A stretch of DNA of 64,000 nucleotides from Pseudonocardia alaniniphila (lineage in GTDB: Bacteria; Actinomycetota; Actinomycetes; Mycobacteriales; Pseudonocardiaceae): NCBI RefSeq assembly GCF_022524485.1, contig NZ_JAKXMK010000041.1, forward strand, positions 1-64,000, in the 5' to 3' direction. Of the stretch, positions 42,396 through 50,242 are shown piece by piece. The notes beneath the pieces were generated by a model. It was not told where the DNA came from. It did no database searches and was given only the letters and a program-made list of their open reading frames with translations. How positions within the stretch are numbered: the first letter of the stretch is position 1; the number at the start of each line of letters is the position of its first letter. The translations under genes were made by a program, and so were the position numbers.

Positions 42396-42821
42396 GTGGA
42401 GACTCTGAGCAGCGCCGAGGAGGACGAGCCGCGCCCCGGCTTCCGGGCCCGGCTCGAGGAGAAGCCGACCCTGCGGCGCACCTACCGCGTCGGTGTGGCG
42501 ATCCTTGGCGGCCTCGTGCTCATCGCGGGCATCGTCGCCATCCCGTACCCCGGGCCCGGCTGGCTCATCGTGTTCGGCGGCCTCGCGATCCTCGCCACCG
42601 AGTTCATGTGGGCGAAGCGGGTGCTGCACTACGCCCGCGGCAAGTACGACGCCTGGACGGACTGGCTCGGACGGCAGTCGCTCGTCGTCCGGACCGCTGT
42701 CCTGCTGGCCACCGGCCTGGTCGTGCTGGCCACCCTCTACCTGCTCAACGCCTTCTATCTGGTGGCGGGTTGGGTGGGGCTCGAAAGGTGGACCTGGTTG
42801 CAGAGCCCGTTGTTCGGGTGA
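42396..42821 (+). CDS. TIGR02611/PGPGW-motif membrane protein
   Basis: A 141-residue membrane protein with the family signature IPYPGPGWLIVFGGLAILATEF, two hydrophobic hairpins, and basic segments between. Function unknown; conserved in actinobacteria. A GTG start at 42396. It lies next to ssgB (divergent) and 20 bp before tRNA-Val(CAC). Confidence 0.85.
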   Translation: METLSSAEEDEPRPGFRARLEEKPTLRRTYRVGVAILGGLVLIAGIVAIPYPGPGWLIVFGGLAILATEFMWAKRVLHYARGKYDAWTDWLGRQSLVVRTAVLLATGLVVLATLYLLNAFYLVAGWVGLERWTWLQSPLFG

Positions 42822-42841
42822 TGTAGGGTCTGCGACGGCAG

Positions 42842-42913
42842 GGGCGATTAGCTCAGGGGGAGAGCGCTTCGTTCACACCGAAGAGGTCACTGGTTCGATC
42901 CCAGTATCGCCCA
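42842..42913 (+). tRNA. tRNA-Val (CAC), target of the AICE
   Basis: Acceptor GGGCGAT/ATCGCCC, anticodon stem CTTCG/CGAAG with loop TTCACAC (anticodon CAC), T loop TTCGATC. Its 3' half from 42871 is identical to a 44-bp copy at 54114-54157, so integration kept the tRNA intact. Confidence 0.96.
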
Positions 42914-42914
42914 C
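42871..42914 (+). repeat. attL (44-bp direct repeat, copy 1)
   Basis: Starts with GTTCACACCGAAGAGG in the anticodon loop and runs through the 3' end of tRNA-Val(CAC), ending CGCCCAC. Every base matches 54114-54157; the flanking bases differ (C before this copy, A before the other). Confidence 0.95.
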
Positions 42915-42925
42915 GCAGGTCAGAG

Positions 42926-42956
42926 GCCCTGTCCGAGATCATCGGACAGGGCTTTT
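42926..42956 (+). terminator. Terminator downstream of tRNA-Val(CAC)
   Basis: GCCCTGTCCGA (42926-42936) pairs with TCGGACAGGGC (42942-42952) around a 5-nt loop, followed by TTTTGCC. It stops the tRNA transcript before int, which faces it. It lies inside the element, so the element brought this terminator with it. Confidence 0.85.
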
Positions 42957-42963
42957 GCCTTTC

Positions 42964-42984
42964 GTACAGCTGCGAAGTACAGCT
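42964..42984 (+). repeat. Double 7-mer GTACAGC, left arm (candidate integrase/Xis site)
   Basis: GTACAGC at 42964 and 42977, 13 bp apart, with GCGAA between. The same pair in the same orientation occurs at 54009 and 54022, at the other end of the element; 19 of 21 positions agree. It overlaps the int stop codon. Confidence 0.6.
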
Positions 42985-44215
42985 ACTGCGGTCCATCAAG
43001 GCTCTCCCCGAGGCGTTTGAGTGCGTCGCGGGTCGCCGCCGACGAGGCGAGCGTGTAGATCTCCATCGTTAGCGAGAACTGGGCGTGCCGAAGGATCTGC
43101 ATCGCTACCCGTGGGTGGACGTCGAGATCGGCCAGGAGCGTGCCGCAGCTGCGTCTCCCGTCGTGCACGGTGATCTTGCGGACGCCGGCCTTTGCGCATC
43201 GCGTGTCCCAGGAGCGGTTGAAGTTGCGCGGCTCGATCGGTGTGCCGTAGCGGGTGGTGAAGACGAGCTTGTCGCCGTGCCAGGCGGGGCCGGCGGCGGT
43301 CCGGTCGTGGTGTTGGTCGTCCTGGCGGAGCCGCAGGGCAGTAATGCAGATGCCGGGCAGCGGCAGGGTGCTGTCCGACCCCTCGGTCTTGGTCTCCCGA
43401 TGCAGGAGCCGGCCACCCACGCGTTGCAACTGGAGGCCGATGTCGAGGTTTCCGGCATCGAGGTCGAGGTCGTCCCAGCACATGCCCAGCACCTCTCCCT
43501 TTCGCAGGCCGAGCACGAGCACCAGGACGTAGGCGGCGTAGAACCGATCACCATCGGAGCGGGCGGACTCCAAGAAGGCACGGGCCTCATCAGTGGTCCA
43601 GGCTTTGCGGGTGCGAGAGCCCTTGCGGCGCTTAGGCAGGCTGACGTCCATGGCGACGTTCTTGCCGATCAGCTCCTCCTTGACGGCCTGAGAAAGCGCG
43701 GCGCGCAGGGCGGCCCGGACGTCACTGACTGAACGAGTCGAGAGCAGCGACATGCAGCATTGGCCGATTGCGCAGCAGCGCCGTTTGGTGGCGGGCCGGT
43801 GGGCGTCCTTGCCCTGGGTGCAGCACTGGCAGGTGGCGGCGAGCTGGTTGATCCAGGTCTGTACGTCGCGGACCCGAAGTCGATCGAGCCGTTTGGTGCC
43901 GAGGCCGGGCACGATGTGCACTCGGACGAAGGTCTCGTAGGTCTGATAGGTCAACGGGGCCCGGTTGGGTCTGATGATTTCGTCGAGCCAGTAGGTCATG
44001 TACTCGGCAACCGTCGGGGTCGAGGTGGCGACCACGCCCTGGCGTGCCTTGCCCTGCAGCTCGATCCACTTGGCGTGGACCTGCTCTCGGGTCTTGCCGT
44101 AGACCCACTTCTTCTTCCGCAGCCCGTTCGGGGTGCGGACCCAGCAGTAGGCCGCGAAGCCGTTGCGGTAAGGGAAGATCGATCCCTCGCCGTTGGCCCG
44201 TGCACGTGTGCTCAT
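42983..44215 (-). CDS. int: AICE tyrosine integrase
   Basis: A 410-residue tyrosine recombinase. The N-terminus has the arm-binding/AP2-like segment (GEGSIFPYRNGFAAYCW). The catalytic residues are R in LGLRKGEV, H-x-x-R in HDGRRSCGT, H in ILRHAQ and Y in MEIYT near residue 387. A cysteine-rich insert (TCQCCTQGKDAH to CCAIGQCC, about residues 135-160) is seen between the core-binding and catalytic domains. It recombines the att site in tRNA-Val. The ATG at 44215 overlaps the stop of xis (ATGA). Confidence 0.95.
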   Translation of the reverse strand: MSTRARANGEGSIFPYRNGFAAYCWVRTPNGLRKKKWVYGKTREQVHAKWIELQGKARQGVVATSTPTVAEYMTYWLDEIIRPNRAPLTYQTYETFVRVHIVPGLGTKRLDRLRVRDVQTWINQLAATCQCCTQGKDAHRPATKRRCCAIGQCCMSLLSTRSVSDVRAALRAALSQAVKEELIGKNVAMDVSLPKRRKGSRTRKAWTTDEARAFLESARSDGDRFYAAYVLVLVLGLRKGEVLGMCWDDLDLDAGNLDIGLQLQRVGGRLLHRETKTEGSDSTLPLPGICITALRLRQDDQHHDRTAAGPAWHGDKLVFTTRYGTPIEPRNFNRSWDTRCAKAGVRKITVHDGRRSCGTLLADLDVHPRVAMQILRHAQFSLTMEIYTLASSAATRDALKRLGESLDGPQ

Positions 44216-44415
44216 CCGACGTTCTCCTCGACGCGGCGGCTGACGTACTCGTCCACCCATTCCGGGAGGATGCGGCGGTACTTGCCGTCCTTGAGCGAGC
44301 GCAGCTCACCGGTGGCGATGAGCATCTTGGTTTTGTAGAGCCCGAAGCCGAGCAGCTCGGCGACCTGCGCAGTCGTGTACCACTTCGGCACCAGCACGAC
44401 GTTGCGGTCACTCAT
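44212..44415 (-). CDS. xis: Excisionase (MerR-type HTH)
   Basis: A 67-residue winged-helix protein: VPKWYTTAQVAELLGFGLYKTKMLIATGE and a DGKYRRILPEWVDEYV wing. It directs integrase towards excision. The ATG at 44415 has AGGAGGTG about 6 nt upstream; the GTG three codons earlier lies within that site. It overlaps int by 4 bp. Confidence 0.9.
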   Translation of the reverse strand: MSDRNVVLVPKWYTTAQVAELLGFGLYKTKMLIATGELRSLKDGKYRRILPEWVDEYVSRRVEENVG

Positions 44416-44454
44416 GCAGTTCACCTCCTGTCCTGTGGTCGTCGTTGCGGATGG

Positions 44455-45924
44455 TCACGCGGTCGTGCGCTCTTGCTTGGTGAGCTGGTGGTGTTCGCGG
44501 GCGCGGGCGGCGGCGTCGGCGGCGAGTTGAGCGTCGCCGGTGGTGTTCCAGGCGATCCCCGCCAAGGTCAGGTCACAGACGATCAACGTCGTGTCGTCGT
44601 CCTCGAGGTGGCCGGCGTCTGTGTGGCGGTGGCGCCAGTCGGTGCGCTGGGTGCGGTGCCAGACTCGCCGTGCTGCGCGCAGGGTTTTGTGGGTGGTGGA
44701 GTAGCGCCGACTCTTGGTGGCGAAGTGGCCGCCGAAGCCGAGCATGTGGGTCCAGCGGCGGAGCCGGCCGAACGTGTCGTGCCACTCGGCTTTGAGTTCG
44801 TCGCTGGTCCAGTCCTCGGGGCGGGTACCGAGCTGCCAGGCGTAGGCCACGAGGCGGCCGAGGTGGGTGTTGGGGTCGCTGTAGTGGTCGGCGGATTCGC
44901 CGGTCATCCGCCCGGTCGCGGGCAGCCCGGTGGCCTCGGTGGCCTTGGTGGCGTACTTGGCCAGATAGGCGGCCACGGCCTCGGACGTGAGCTCCCCAGT
45001 GCCGAGGTCTCCGATGGGGCGGACGTCGAGTTGTGAGCCCCAGGTGATGGGCCAGCTGTGGCCGGTGTCGACGTACTCGGGTGTCTGAAACCCGGTGCTG
45101 GTGACGGCGCCGGCGACGAGCTCGGCCAGATCAGCGGCCGTGATGGCCGGAGGTGGGGCAAGTATCGCATCGCGGTCGTCGACGTCGAGGCGGTCGAGCC
45201 GGATGAGGGCGTGGAAGTGCACGACGCCGCGACGTTGGTATTCGGCGACCTTCCCGTAGCTCACGCGCAGCTTCACGCCGTGGGTGCGCTGCAGGGGTCG
45301 GAGGGCGCGGGTGAGGGTGATGGTGGTGCGGCGCCAGAGTTCGCCGGCCCAGCCGTTCCACACGACGTGGTGGGCGTGGTCGTAGCAGTCCAGACAGATC
45401 GGCCGGCCCAGGCAGGGGGCGTTCTCGGTGTGGCGCTGGGTGCAGACCAGCAACTTGCCGTGCGGGCACGGCTTCACGTCCCGGCGCATCCGGCAGGGTC
45501 GGATCTTCCCGGTTCGCGGGTTGACCACCCGTGTATGGACCGGGCCGAAGGACGGAGCGGTGAGGGTCGCGAACACGGCCGGATGGCCACCCACGGATTC
45601 CGGGACGCCCTTGCCACCGGCCAGGCCGGCTTTGATGAGTTGGTAGGTGTCGGCCCGATACGTCTCCGCGCAGGGCGGGCAGACCGAGGCCCGGCGATCC
45701 CCGCAGGGCACGTAGAGCACGCCGTCGGGCATCTCGGTGGTGTGGCGCGTCTGTTGGATTGCGCCGGTGGCCTGTTCGACGGTGTGGATGGAGCCGGTGA
45801 GCCGGACGGGTCGGACGCAGCCTCGGGTCGGGGCGGTGTGGGCCAGCCAGCGCCCGAAGTCGTGGGATCCGGCACGGCGCAGCAGCTTGCGTTCATGAAA
45901 CGAGAGATCGGTCGTGGTCGGCAT
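44455..45924 (-). CDS. repSA: RepSA-like rolling-circle replication initiator
   Basis: A 489-residue initiator. A zinc-type Cys region comes first (CGDRRASVCPPCAETYRAD and CLGRPICLDCYDHAHH), then the HUH metal motif in VVHFHALIRLD and the catalytic tyrosine in AAYLAKYATKAT. This is the pSAM2 RepSA/pIJ101-type order. It nicks the double-strand origin and starts rolling-circle replication of the excised element. It is probably cotranscribed with xis and int downstream (40-bp gap). Confidence 0.93.
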   Translation of the reverse strand: MPTTTDLSFHERKLLRRAGSHDFGRWLAHTAPTRGCVRPVRLTGSIHTVEQATGAIQQTRHTTEMPDGVLYVPCGDRRASVCPPCAETYRADTYQLIKAGLAGGKGVPESVGGHPAVFATLTAPSFGPVHTRVVNPRTGKIRPCRMRRDVKPCPHGKLLVCTQRHTENAPCLGRPICLDCYDHAHHVVWNGWAGELWRRTTITLTRALRPLQRTHGVKLRVSYGKVAEYQRRGVVHFHALIRLDRLDVDDRDAILAPPPAITAADLAELVAGAVTSTGFQTPEYVDTGHSWPITWGSQLDVRPIGDLGTGELTSEAVAAYLAKYATKATEATGLPATGRMTGESADHYSDPNTHLGRLVAYAWQLGTRPEDWTSDELKAEWHDTFGRLRRWTHMLGFGGHFATKSRRYSTTHKTLRAARRVWHRTQRTDWRHRHTDAGHLEDDDTTLIVCDLTLAGIAWNTTGDAQLAADAAARAREHHQLTKQERTTA

Positions 45925-45930
45925 GGGCGG

Positions 45931-46260
45931 CTACCAGGGGATGGCCGGGAAGTCGCTGCCGAAGTAGTCCCGGGCGATCTGCTCGGCCCGGGCCAGGACG
46001 GTCGCGACGTCGGCCGGGGTGCGTGATGCGGTCCAGCCGGTCAAGTCGCCGCAGTCGAAACGCATGTGGGCATCCACCGCGTGCAGCGGATCGACCACGG
46101 TGACGGCGAGGGTGTCGCCGTAGCGAGCCAGGTGCGCCGCGAGGGCGAACACCAGCTGGCGAGCGGTGAGGGTGTAGCCCTCCGCACGCAGGAAGACGGT
46201 CTCAGTCCGGGCGTTCGGGATGGTGGTCGTGGTGGGGTGATCGAGGGTCGTGGTGGTCAT
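45931..46260 (-). CDS. Small plasmid-type hypothetical protein
   Basis: A 109-residue protein beginning with a threonine-rich stretch, then FLRAEGYTLTARQLVFALAAHLARYG and DPLHAVDAHMRFDCGDLTGW. No family is known to me. It ends 6 bp before repSA, in the same operon, as in other AICEs where one or two small genes precede rep. Confidence 0.75.
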   Translation of the reverse strand: MTTTTLDHPTTTTIPNARTETVFLRAEGYTLTARQLVFALAAHLARYGDTLAVTVVDPLHAVDAHMRFDCGDLTGWTASRTPADVATVLARAEQIARDYFGSDFPAIPW

Positions 46261-46298
46261 GGCGGGGTCTCCCTTGCCGATCGTGGTTGGCGGTCACG

Positions 46299-46345
46299 CC
46301 TACCCCCGGAATCCCTCGCTGGTGGAGGTATGGGCCGGGGGTAGG
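46299..46345. repeat. 11-bp perfect inverted repeat upstream of the rep operon
   Basis: CCTACCCCCGG (46299-46309) and its exact complement (46335-46345) with a 25-nt loop. It lies between the 109-aa gene and the Cys-rich gene. It may be a terminator/attenuator or part of the double-strand origin; it has no T-run. Confidence 0.55.
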
Positions 46346-46353
46346 AGTCGCCG

Positions 46354-46725
46354 TCAACAACCGATGGATGGCTCATCTGTTGTCGGAAGGTGCGCGAGCG
46401 TGCTGGTTTCAAGGTGTTCGCAGCCGTCTCGGCGGCAGTAGCGGAACAGCCCGCAGCCGAACAGGGCGTGATCGGGGATGCGGCCCCGGCAGTAGCAGGG
46501 AATCCAGTCGCTGAATGCGTGGTCATCGCGTTGGCAGAGCATGGCGATGGCGCAGCGGTTGCAGATCGGGCTACCGGTTTCGGTGATAGCCCAGCCGTAG
46601 TCGGAAACGTAATTGATGGCTTCGAGTTCGGTGTCGAAGTGAATGACGTGGTCGCCGGCCTCGTCGAAGATCGCGCGGCAGATGTCGCAGCTGACGACGA
46701 AGCAGTTGAATCGTTGGATGCTCAT
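46354..46725 (-). CDS. Cys-rich, probably zinc-binding AICE protein
   Basis: A 123-residue protein with many cysteines: CFVVSCDICRAIFDE, ICNRCAIAML, CYCRGR and LFGCGLFRYCRRDGCEH. At least two Cys-x2-Cys knuckles suggest zinc binding. No family recognised. Its ATG overlaps the stop of the upstream HTH gene (ATGA), so it is part of a tight operon of small genes. Confidence 0.75.
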   Translation of the reverse strand: MSIQRFNCFVVSCDICRAIFDEAGDHVIHFDTELEAINYVSDYGWAITETGSPICNRCAIAMLCQRDDHAFSDWIPCYCRGRIPDHALFGCGLFRYCRRDGCEHLETSTLAHLPTTDEPSIGC

Positions 46726-47051
46726 CGGATCAGTCCGAAGCGCTGGTGGGCCGCCTGGCGGGAGATGCCCAGGCGTTCGCCGATCTCGGCCCAGGAGTAG
46801 CCGGCCCCCCGCAGCCCGGTGACCGCGTTGGTCAGGGCCTGGTCGATGTCGTCGGCGAGCGCGGCGAGGGTGGCCAGTCCTTCGATGTCGCCTCGGGCGA
46901 TACGTCGGCCGTGAGCGGCCAGGATGCGGCGGGTGAAGGCTGCGTAGTCGTCGTTCTCCACCACGCTCCGACGCCGTCTGGCGCTGTGACCAGGGGCCAG
47001 CGGTGTGCGGCCGTTGGGTGTCAAGGCGGGCTTGACGGTCGGGGCGCTCAC
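46722..47051 (-). CDS. Small helix-turn-helix protein
   Basis: A 109-residue protein with a basic N-terminus and a C-terminal helix-turn-helix (GLRGAGYSWAEIGERLGISRQAAHQRF), the style of sigma-region-4-like AICE proteins. It may regulate transfer genes or bind the element's DNA. It overlaps both neighbours by 4 bp. Confidence 0.8.
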   Translation of the reverse strand: MSAPTVKPALTPNGRTPLAPGHSARRRRSVVENDDYAAFTRRILAAHGRRIARGDIEGLATLAALADDIDQALTNAVTGLRGAGYSWAEIGERLGISRQAAHQRFGLIR

Positions 47052-47299
47052 CGGCGAGCCCCGGTGTAGTGACCCCGGCGGGTGGTGCTGCGGGCGACAG
47101 AGGCCCTCTCAGCGGGTGAGTTGTCCAGCAGTCGCAGGACCAGCGAGACGATGATCGCGCCGAGGCTGAGCAGTCCGAGTAGGACGATCAGGACGGTCGT
47201 GGCGTGGTACTTGAACTCGGGTGAGTTCGACGAGAGGACACCGAGCACGACCAGCGTGCCCACAGCGGCTCCACCGATGACGAGGGATTTGACGTTCAT
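47048..47299 (-). CDS. Small membrane protein, Spd-like
   Basis: An 83-residue protein with two hydrophobic helices (LVIGGAAVGTLVVLGVL and VLIVLLGLLSLGAIIVSLVL) and a basic tail. By position and type it could be a spread (Spd) protein, which aids distribution of plasmid DNA in the recipient mycelium. It overlaps the HTH gene by 4 bp. Confidence 0.7.
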   Translation of the reverse strand: MNVKSLVIGGAAVGTLVVLGVLSSNSPEFKYHATTVLIVLLGLLSLGAIIVSLVLRLLDNSPAERASVARSTTRRGHYTGARR

Positions 47300-47369
47300 T
47301 GGACAGACTCCTCCTGTGCACGAAATAGCGGGCGCTATTCCGATCCGGGTGATGCAGGGATGAAGGTGA

Positions 47370-48221
47370 TTAGGCGGCAGGTCCGGGATCGGACCGGTTC
47401 TGCCGGATCATCTGGGCTGCGGCGATGATCGCGCGGACCTGCGCGTCGTTGAGGTAAGCGGCCTTGAAGCGGCGAGGAATCCCGCCTTCGGCAAGTAGCC
47501 AGCCGACCCCGAGGTCTTCGGGCCGGATGTTGCGGGCGGAATAGCCCTCTTTGGCCCAGCCGACCGACAGCACGATGTCGGAGGATGAGTCGGTGGTGCA
47601 GCGGAAGGCGACGCGGAACCCGAACAGGTCCCGCAGCGAGGTGGGGATGATGTCGGCGGAGGGGCGTTGGGTGGCGGCGATGACGATGATGCCGGCGGCC
47701 CGTCCGCGGGCGACGAGGTCACGAACCAGGTTGCGGAACTCGTCCTGCTCCTCCTTGGAGCCGATCGTGACCGAGTAGTAGGCCAACTCGTCGATGACGC
47801 ACAAGATGACGTCCAGGCCGTCAGTGCGCAGGATCTTGCGTCGTCCGGCGGCGTCGAGGAGCCGGTAGCGGATGTCCATCTCGGCCTGAAGTTCCCGCAG
47901 GCGGGTGAGGGCGTCGGTGATGGTGTTGCCGACGAAGATGTCGGCGACGGGGCGCCAGAGCCCGAGTTCGACGATCTTCCCGTCGAGCAGCCACAGCCGG
48001 GCGTCGGTGGACAGGGCGGCGTGGGCGATGATCGTGTTCAACAGGGAGGACTTGCCGGAGCCGGGTTCCCCTCCGCAGAGCAGGTTGCGGTACATCAGGG
48101 TGACCTCGACCGGGATGCCGTTCTCGTCGATCCCGAAGTGGATCGGGTCGTAGATCGAACGGGTAGGGCGTGTGGGTTGGCCGGGGCGTCGAGTGCGCGT
48201 GCGGCGGTGGTTGGCGGTCAT
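47370..48221 (-). CDS. FtsK/SpoIIIE-type transfer translocase (TraSA/TraB motor)
   Basis: A 283-residue ATPase. Walker A is GGEPGSGKSSLLN and Walker B is ILCVIDELAYY, followed by an RGRAAGIIVIAATQRPSADIIP segment of the FtsK core. Streptomyces-type elements use one such hexameric pump to transfer double-stranded DNA. The usual N-terminal membrane part is missing and is likely supplied by the next upstream gene. ATG at 48221; a longer frame to 48347 looks non-coding. Confidence 0.92.
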   Translation of the reverse strand: MTANHRRTRTRRPGQPTRPTRSIYDPIHFGIDENGIPVEVTLMYRNLLCGGEPGSGKSSLLNTIIAHAALSTDARLWLLDGKIVELGLWRPVADIFVGNTITDALTRLRELQAEMDIRYRLLDAAGRRKILRTDGLDVILCVIDELAYYSVTIGSKEEQDEFRNLVRDLVARGRAAGIIVIAATQRPSADIIPTSLRDLFGFRVAFRCTTDSSSDIVLSVGWAKEGYSARNIRPEDLGVGWLLAEGGIPRRFKAAYLNDAQVRAIIAAAQMIRQNRSDPGPAA

Positions 48222-48356
48222 CGTCAATCGGTTCCTTGTGTCGTGGTGGTTCTCCTCGGTGTGGTACGGCGCGGGGGATGCGAGCGCGGCCCGGATAAAG
48301 CCCGGTGCGTGGTTCTCGCATCCGTCCGTCGTCGCGTGTGGACACATCAGCGGTGG

Positions 48357-49208
48357 TCAGACGTAGTCGCTGACGTCCACTCCTCCGAACCCGGTCACCG
48401 GGTCATCGAGGTCACTGGCGTCGTTGCTGCTGGCGCCGTTGGTGGTGCGTGCTGGCACAGTGGTCGGCGTCTTGCGTGCGGGACGGGGACCACTGGTGGT
48501 GGCCGGTTCCGCCGTTGGAACGGGGGCCAGGCTGGCCCGGTCCGGGAGTGGCACAACCGTGCCGTCGATCTCGTCATCAACGTCCGTGTCGACGTCGTCG
48601 ATGACATCGGGTGTCAGCACCAGGTTCGAGCCGAGGGGATCACGCCGGACCACCTCCACCAGGACGTAGGCGGCCTGGCTGCGTGAGCCGGTGATACGAA
48701 CTTCTCTGGCCCAGCAGGCGGTGGCGAGCTCGGCGGTGACCCGTTCCAGGTCCTTGACCGACAAGCCGGCCGGGAGCCACACTCGGACCCGTTCCCCCAC
48801 GGGGGAGGGCCGGGACCACACCAAGAACGGCATGCGTCCGTCGTGGGTCATCGTGCGGGTCTGCGCGAAGCAGGACCGCATCCGGTGCCGGGTGGTCACA
48901 CACCACGCCCGGCGAATCAGATACCGGCGGGATGCCGGGACCGCGAACACCACACAGGTGGTGGCGGTGAGAACGTAGAACGCGGCGTCCGAGCCGATCT
49001 CCTCACGCAGGACGACGGATGCGACGACCAGGACCGTGAGCACGGTCAGTTCCGCGCGAGCGCGGACGATGAACCCGAGAACCTGCCAGATGATGTTCTG
49101 TTCGGGTCGGGTGAAGAACTCGACCGCCCCCATAGCAGGGGTAGTGCGGCCGGAACGGCGGCCGAAGCCCAAACGGCCACGGGTGTGGCCCTGACGTGTG
49201 CGTGCCAT
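48357..49208 (-). CDS. Membrane partner of the transfer translocase
   Basis: A 283-residue protein. A basic N-terminus is followed by GAVEFFTRPEQNIIWQVLGF and two membrane helices (LTVLTVLVVASVVL and FYVLTATTCVVFAV). A soluble domain follows (VWLPAGLSVKDLERVTAELATACWAREVRI), like the region before the motor in TraB proteins. It ends in an Asp/Thr-rich tail. It is in the same operon as the motor gene, 135 bp upstream, and probably anchors it in the membrane. Confidence 0.8.
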   Translation of the reverse strand: MARTRQGHTRGRLGFGRRSGRTTPAMGAVEFFTRPEQNIIWQVLGFIVRARAELTVLTVLVVASVVLREEIGSDAAFYVLTATTCVVFAVPASRRYLIRRAWCVTTRHRMRSCFAQTRTMTHDGRMPFLVWSRPSPVGERVRVWLPAGLSVKDLERVTAELATACWAREVRITGSRSQAAYVLVEVVRRDPLGSNLVLTPDVIDDVDTDVDDEIDGTVVPLPDRASLAPVPTAEPATTSGPRPARKTPTTVPARTTNGASSNDASDLDDPVTGFGGVDVSDYV

Positions 49209-49334
49209 GACGTTGGGTTCCTCTCACACTCAACGGGTTGTGGTGAGATGCGCAGAGGTGGACGCGGGGCCGCACATACGGCCTGTGAACCGGCGGTCCC
49301 GTGTCCACCCCTGCAACTTGCGAGGCGTCGAGGA

Positions 49335-49670
49335 TCAGAAGCCGGCTGCGCCGATGTTCTGCTCGTCCTCGATCCTCAGGCGGTAAGACACCGCCGACTT
49401 GAGCTGACCCAGGTGGGTCATCGCGATCTCCAGACACTCGGTCGCATCGACCAGATGCCCGTAGCGGACTGCCGTCCCCTTGTCGCGGTCGTAGTCCTCG
49501 GCCAGCTCGACGAAGTTGCCGGCCTGATACAGCGACTCAGACACGATCCCGCTCAACGAGCGCCAGATCGTCTCCCGCACCTTGTCGGTGCTTGCCGGGG
49601 GCCGAAACGGCTCCCGAACATTCGACTGTTCCGGAATCACCACGGCGGTGCCGTTGGTCTCGACCATCAC
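49335..49670 (-). CDS. Hypothetical AICE protein
   Basis: A 111-residue, mainly helical protein (WRSLSGIVSESLYQAGNFVELAEDYDRDKG and LEIAMTHLGQLKSAVSYRLR). Function unknown, frequently seen between pra-like and tra genes in AICEs by position. It lies in the same operon as the neighbours. Confidence 0.75.
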   Translation of the reverse strand: MMVETNGTAVVIPEQSNVREPFRPPASTDKVRETIWRSLSGIVSESLYQAGNFVELAEDYDRDKGTAVRYGHLVDATECLEIAMTHLGQLKSAVSYRLRIEDEQNIGAAGF

Positions 49671-49707
49671 GACCTACCTTCCCCGATTCGAGTCGGATTG
49701 GTCGCGT

Positions 49708-50049
49708 TCAGTTGGCCGGCTTCGGGGCCGGAGCCCCGTTCGGCATCGGAACGACCGAATTGGCACGAAACGCCACCCGAGAGTTGCCGTTCTGCACCCA
49801 CGGCATCGCCTGCAGACGGTCGACCGACACGAACTGACCCTGGTGCATCTTGGGCGGATCAGCGATCGCCACCGTGACCAGAATCGTCTCCGCGTCCCCG
49901 TCAGTCCAGGCCACGAGCTTCACGGCCCACAGGGGCAGGTTCGTACCACCACTCTTGTCCCGACGCTGCACACGGTCCTTGTCCAGACGCGGCTCGAACT
50001 CACCGCTCACCTGAAACTTCGTCGCGGACGTGTCAATGATGAGATCCAT
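49708..50049 (-). CDS. SCO3933-like regulatory protein (Pra-like)
   Basis: A 113-residue beta-rich protein: MDLIIDTSATKFQVSGEFEP, NLPLWAVKLVAWTDGDAE and QGQFVSVDRLQAMPWVQN resemble the SCO3933 regulatory family, to which the pSAM2 activator of replication/integration/excision belongs in function. The ATG at 50049 has AGGGGAG upstream. It is the first gene of the leftward operon and is divergent from the XRE regulator. Confidence 0.75.
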   Translation of the reverse strand: MDLIIDTSATKFQVSGEFEPRLDKDRVQRRDKSGGTNLPLWAVKLVAWTDGDAETILVTVAIADPPKMHQGQFVSVDRLQAMPWVQNGNSRVAFRANSVVPMPNGAPAPKPAN

Positions 50050-50139
50050 GACTGCTGTGCTCCCCTTGCGGATCAACTTGCAGGTGATGCACACCCGGAC
50101 GGGTGTGCTCATCTAGGACACCAAGCGGGCAGCAGCTGC

Positions 50140-50189
50140 GTAAATTCACGGATGTAAACAGTTCCGTGTTTACGGTGTCGTTTACACGG
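50140..50189. promoter_or_regulatory. Cluster of GTTTAC-type repeats (candidate operators)
   Basis: GTAAATTCACGG at 50140, TGTAAAC at 50153, GTGTTTACGG at 50166 and CGTTTACACGG at 50179. GTAAAC/GTTTAC form a dyad with an 8-bp gap. It lies between the leftward operon and the XRE gene, as expected for the master operators of the element. Confidence 0.55.
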
Positions 50190-50242
50190 TTGACCAGGCA
50201 TAATGAGAAGGACCGGATCGTCACGCGGGGGGAATCGACGCT

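Noticed and set aside
50190..50204. A TTGACC/CATAAT promoter for the XRE gene
   Set aside because: The two hexamers are only 3-4 bp apart, too close for a -35/-10 pair.
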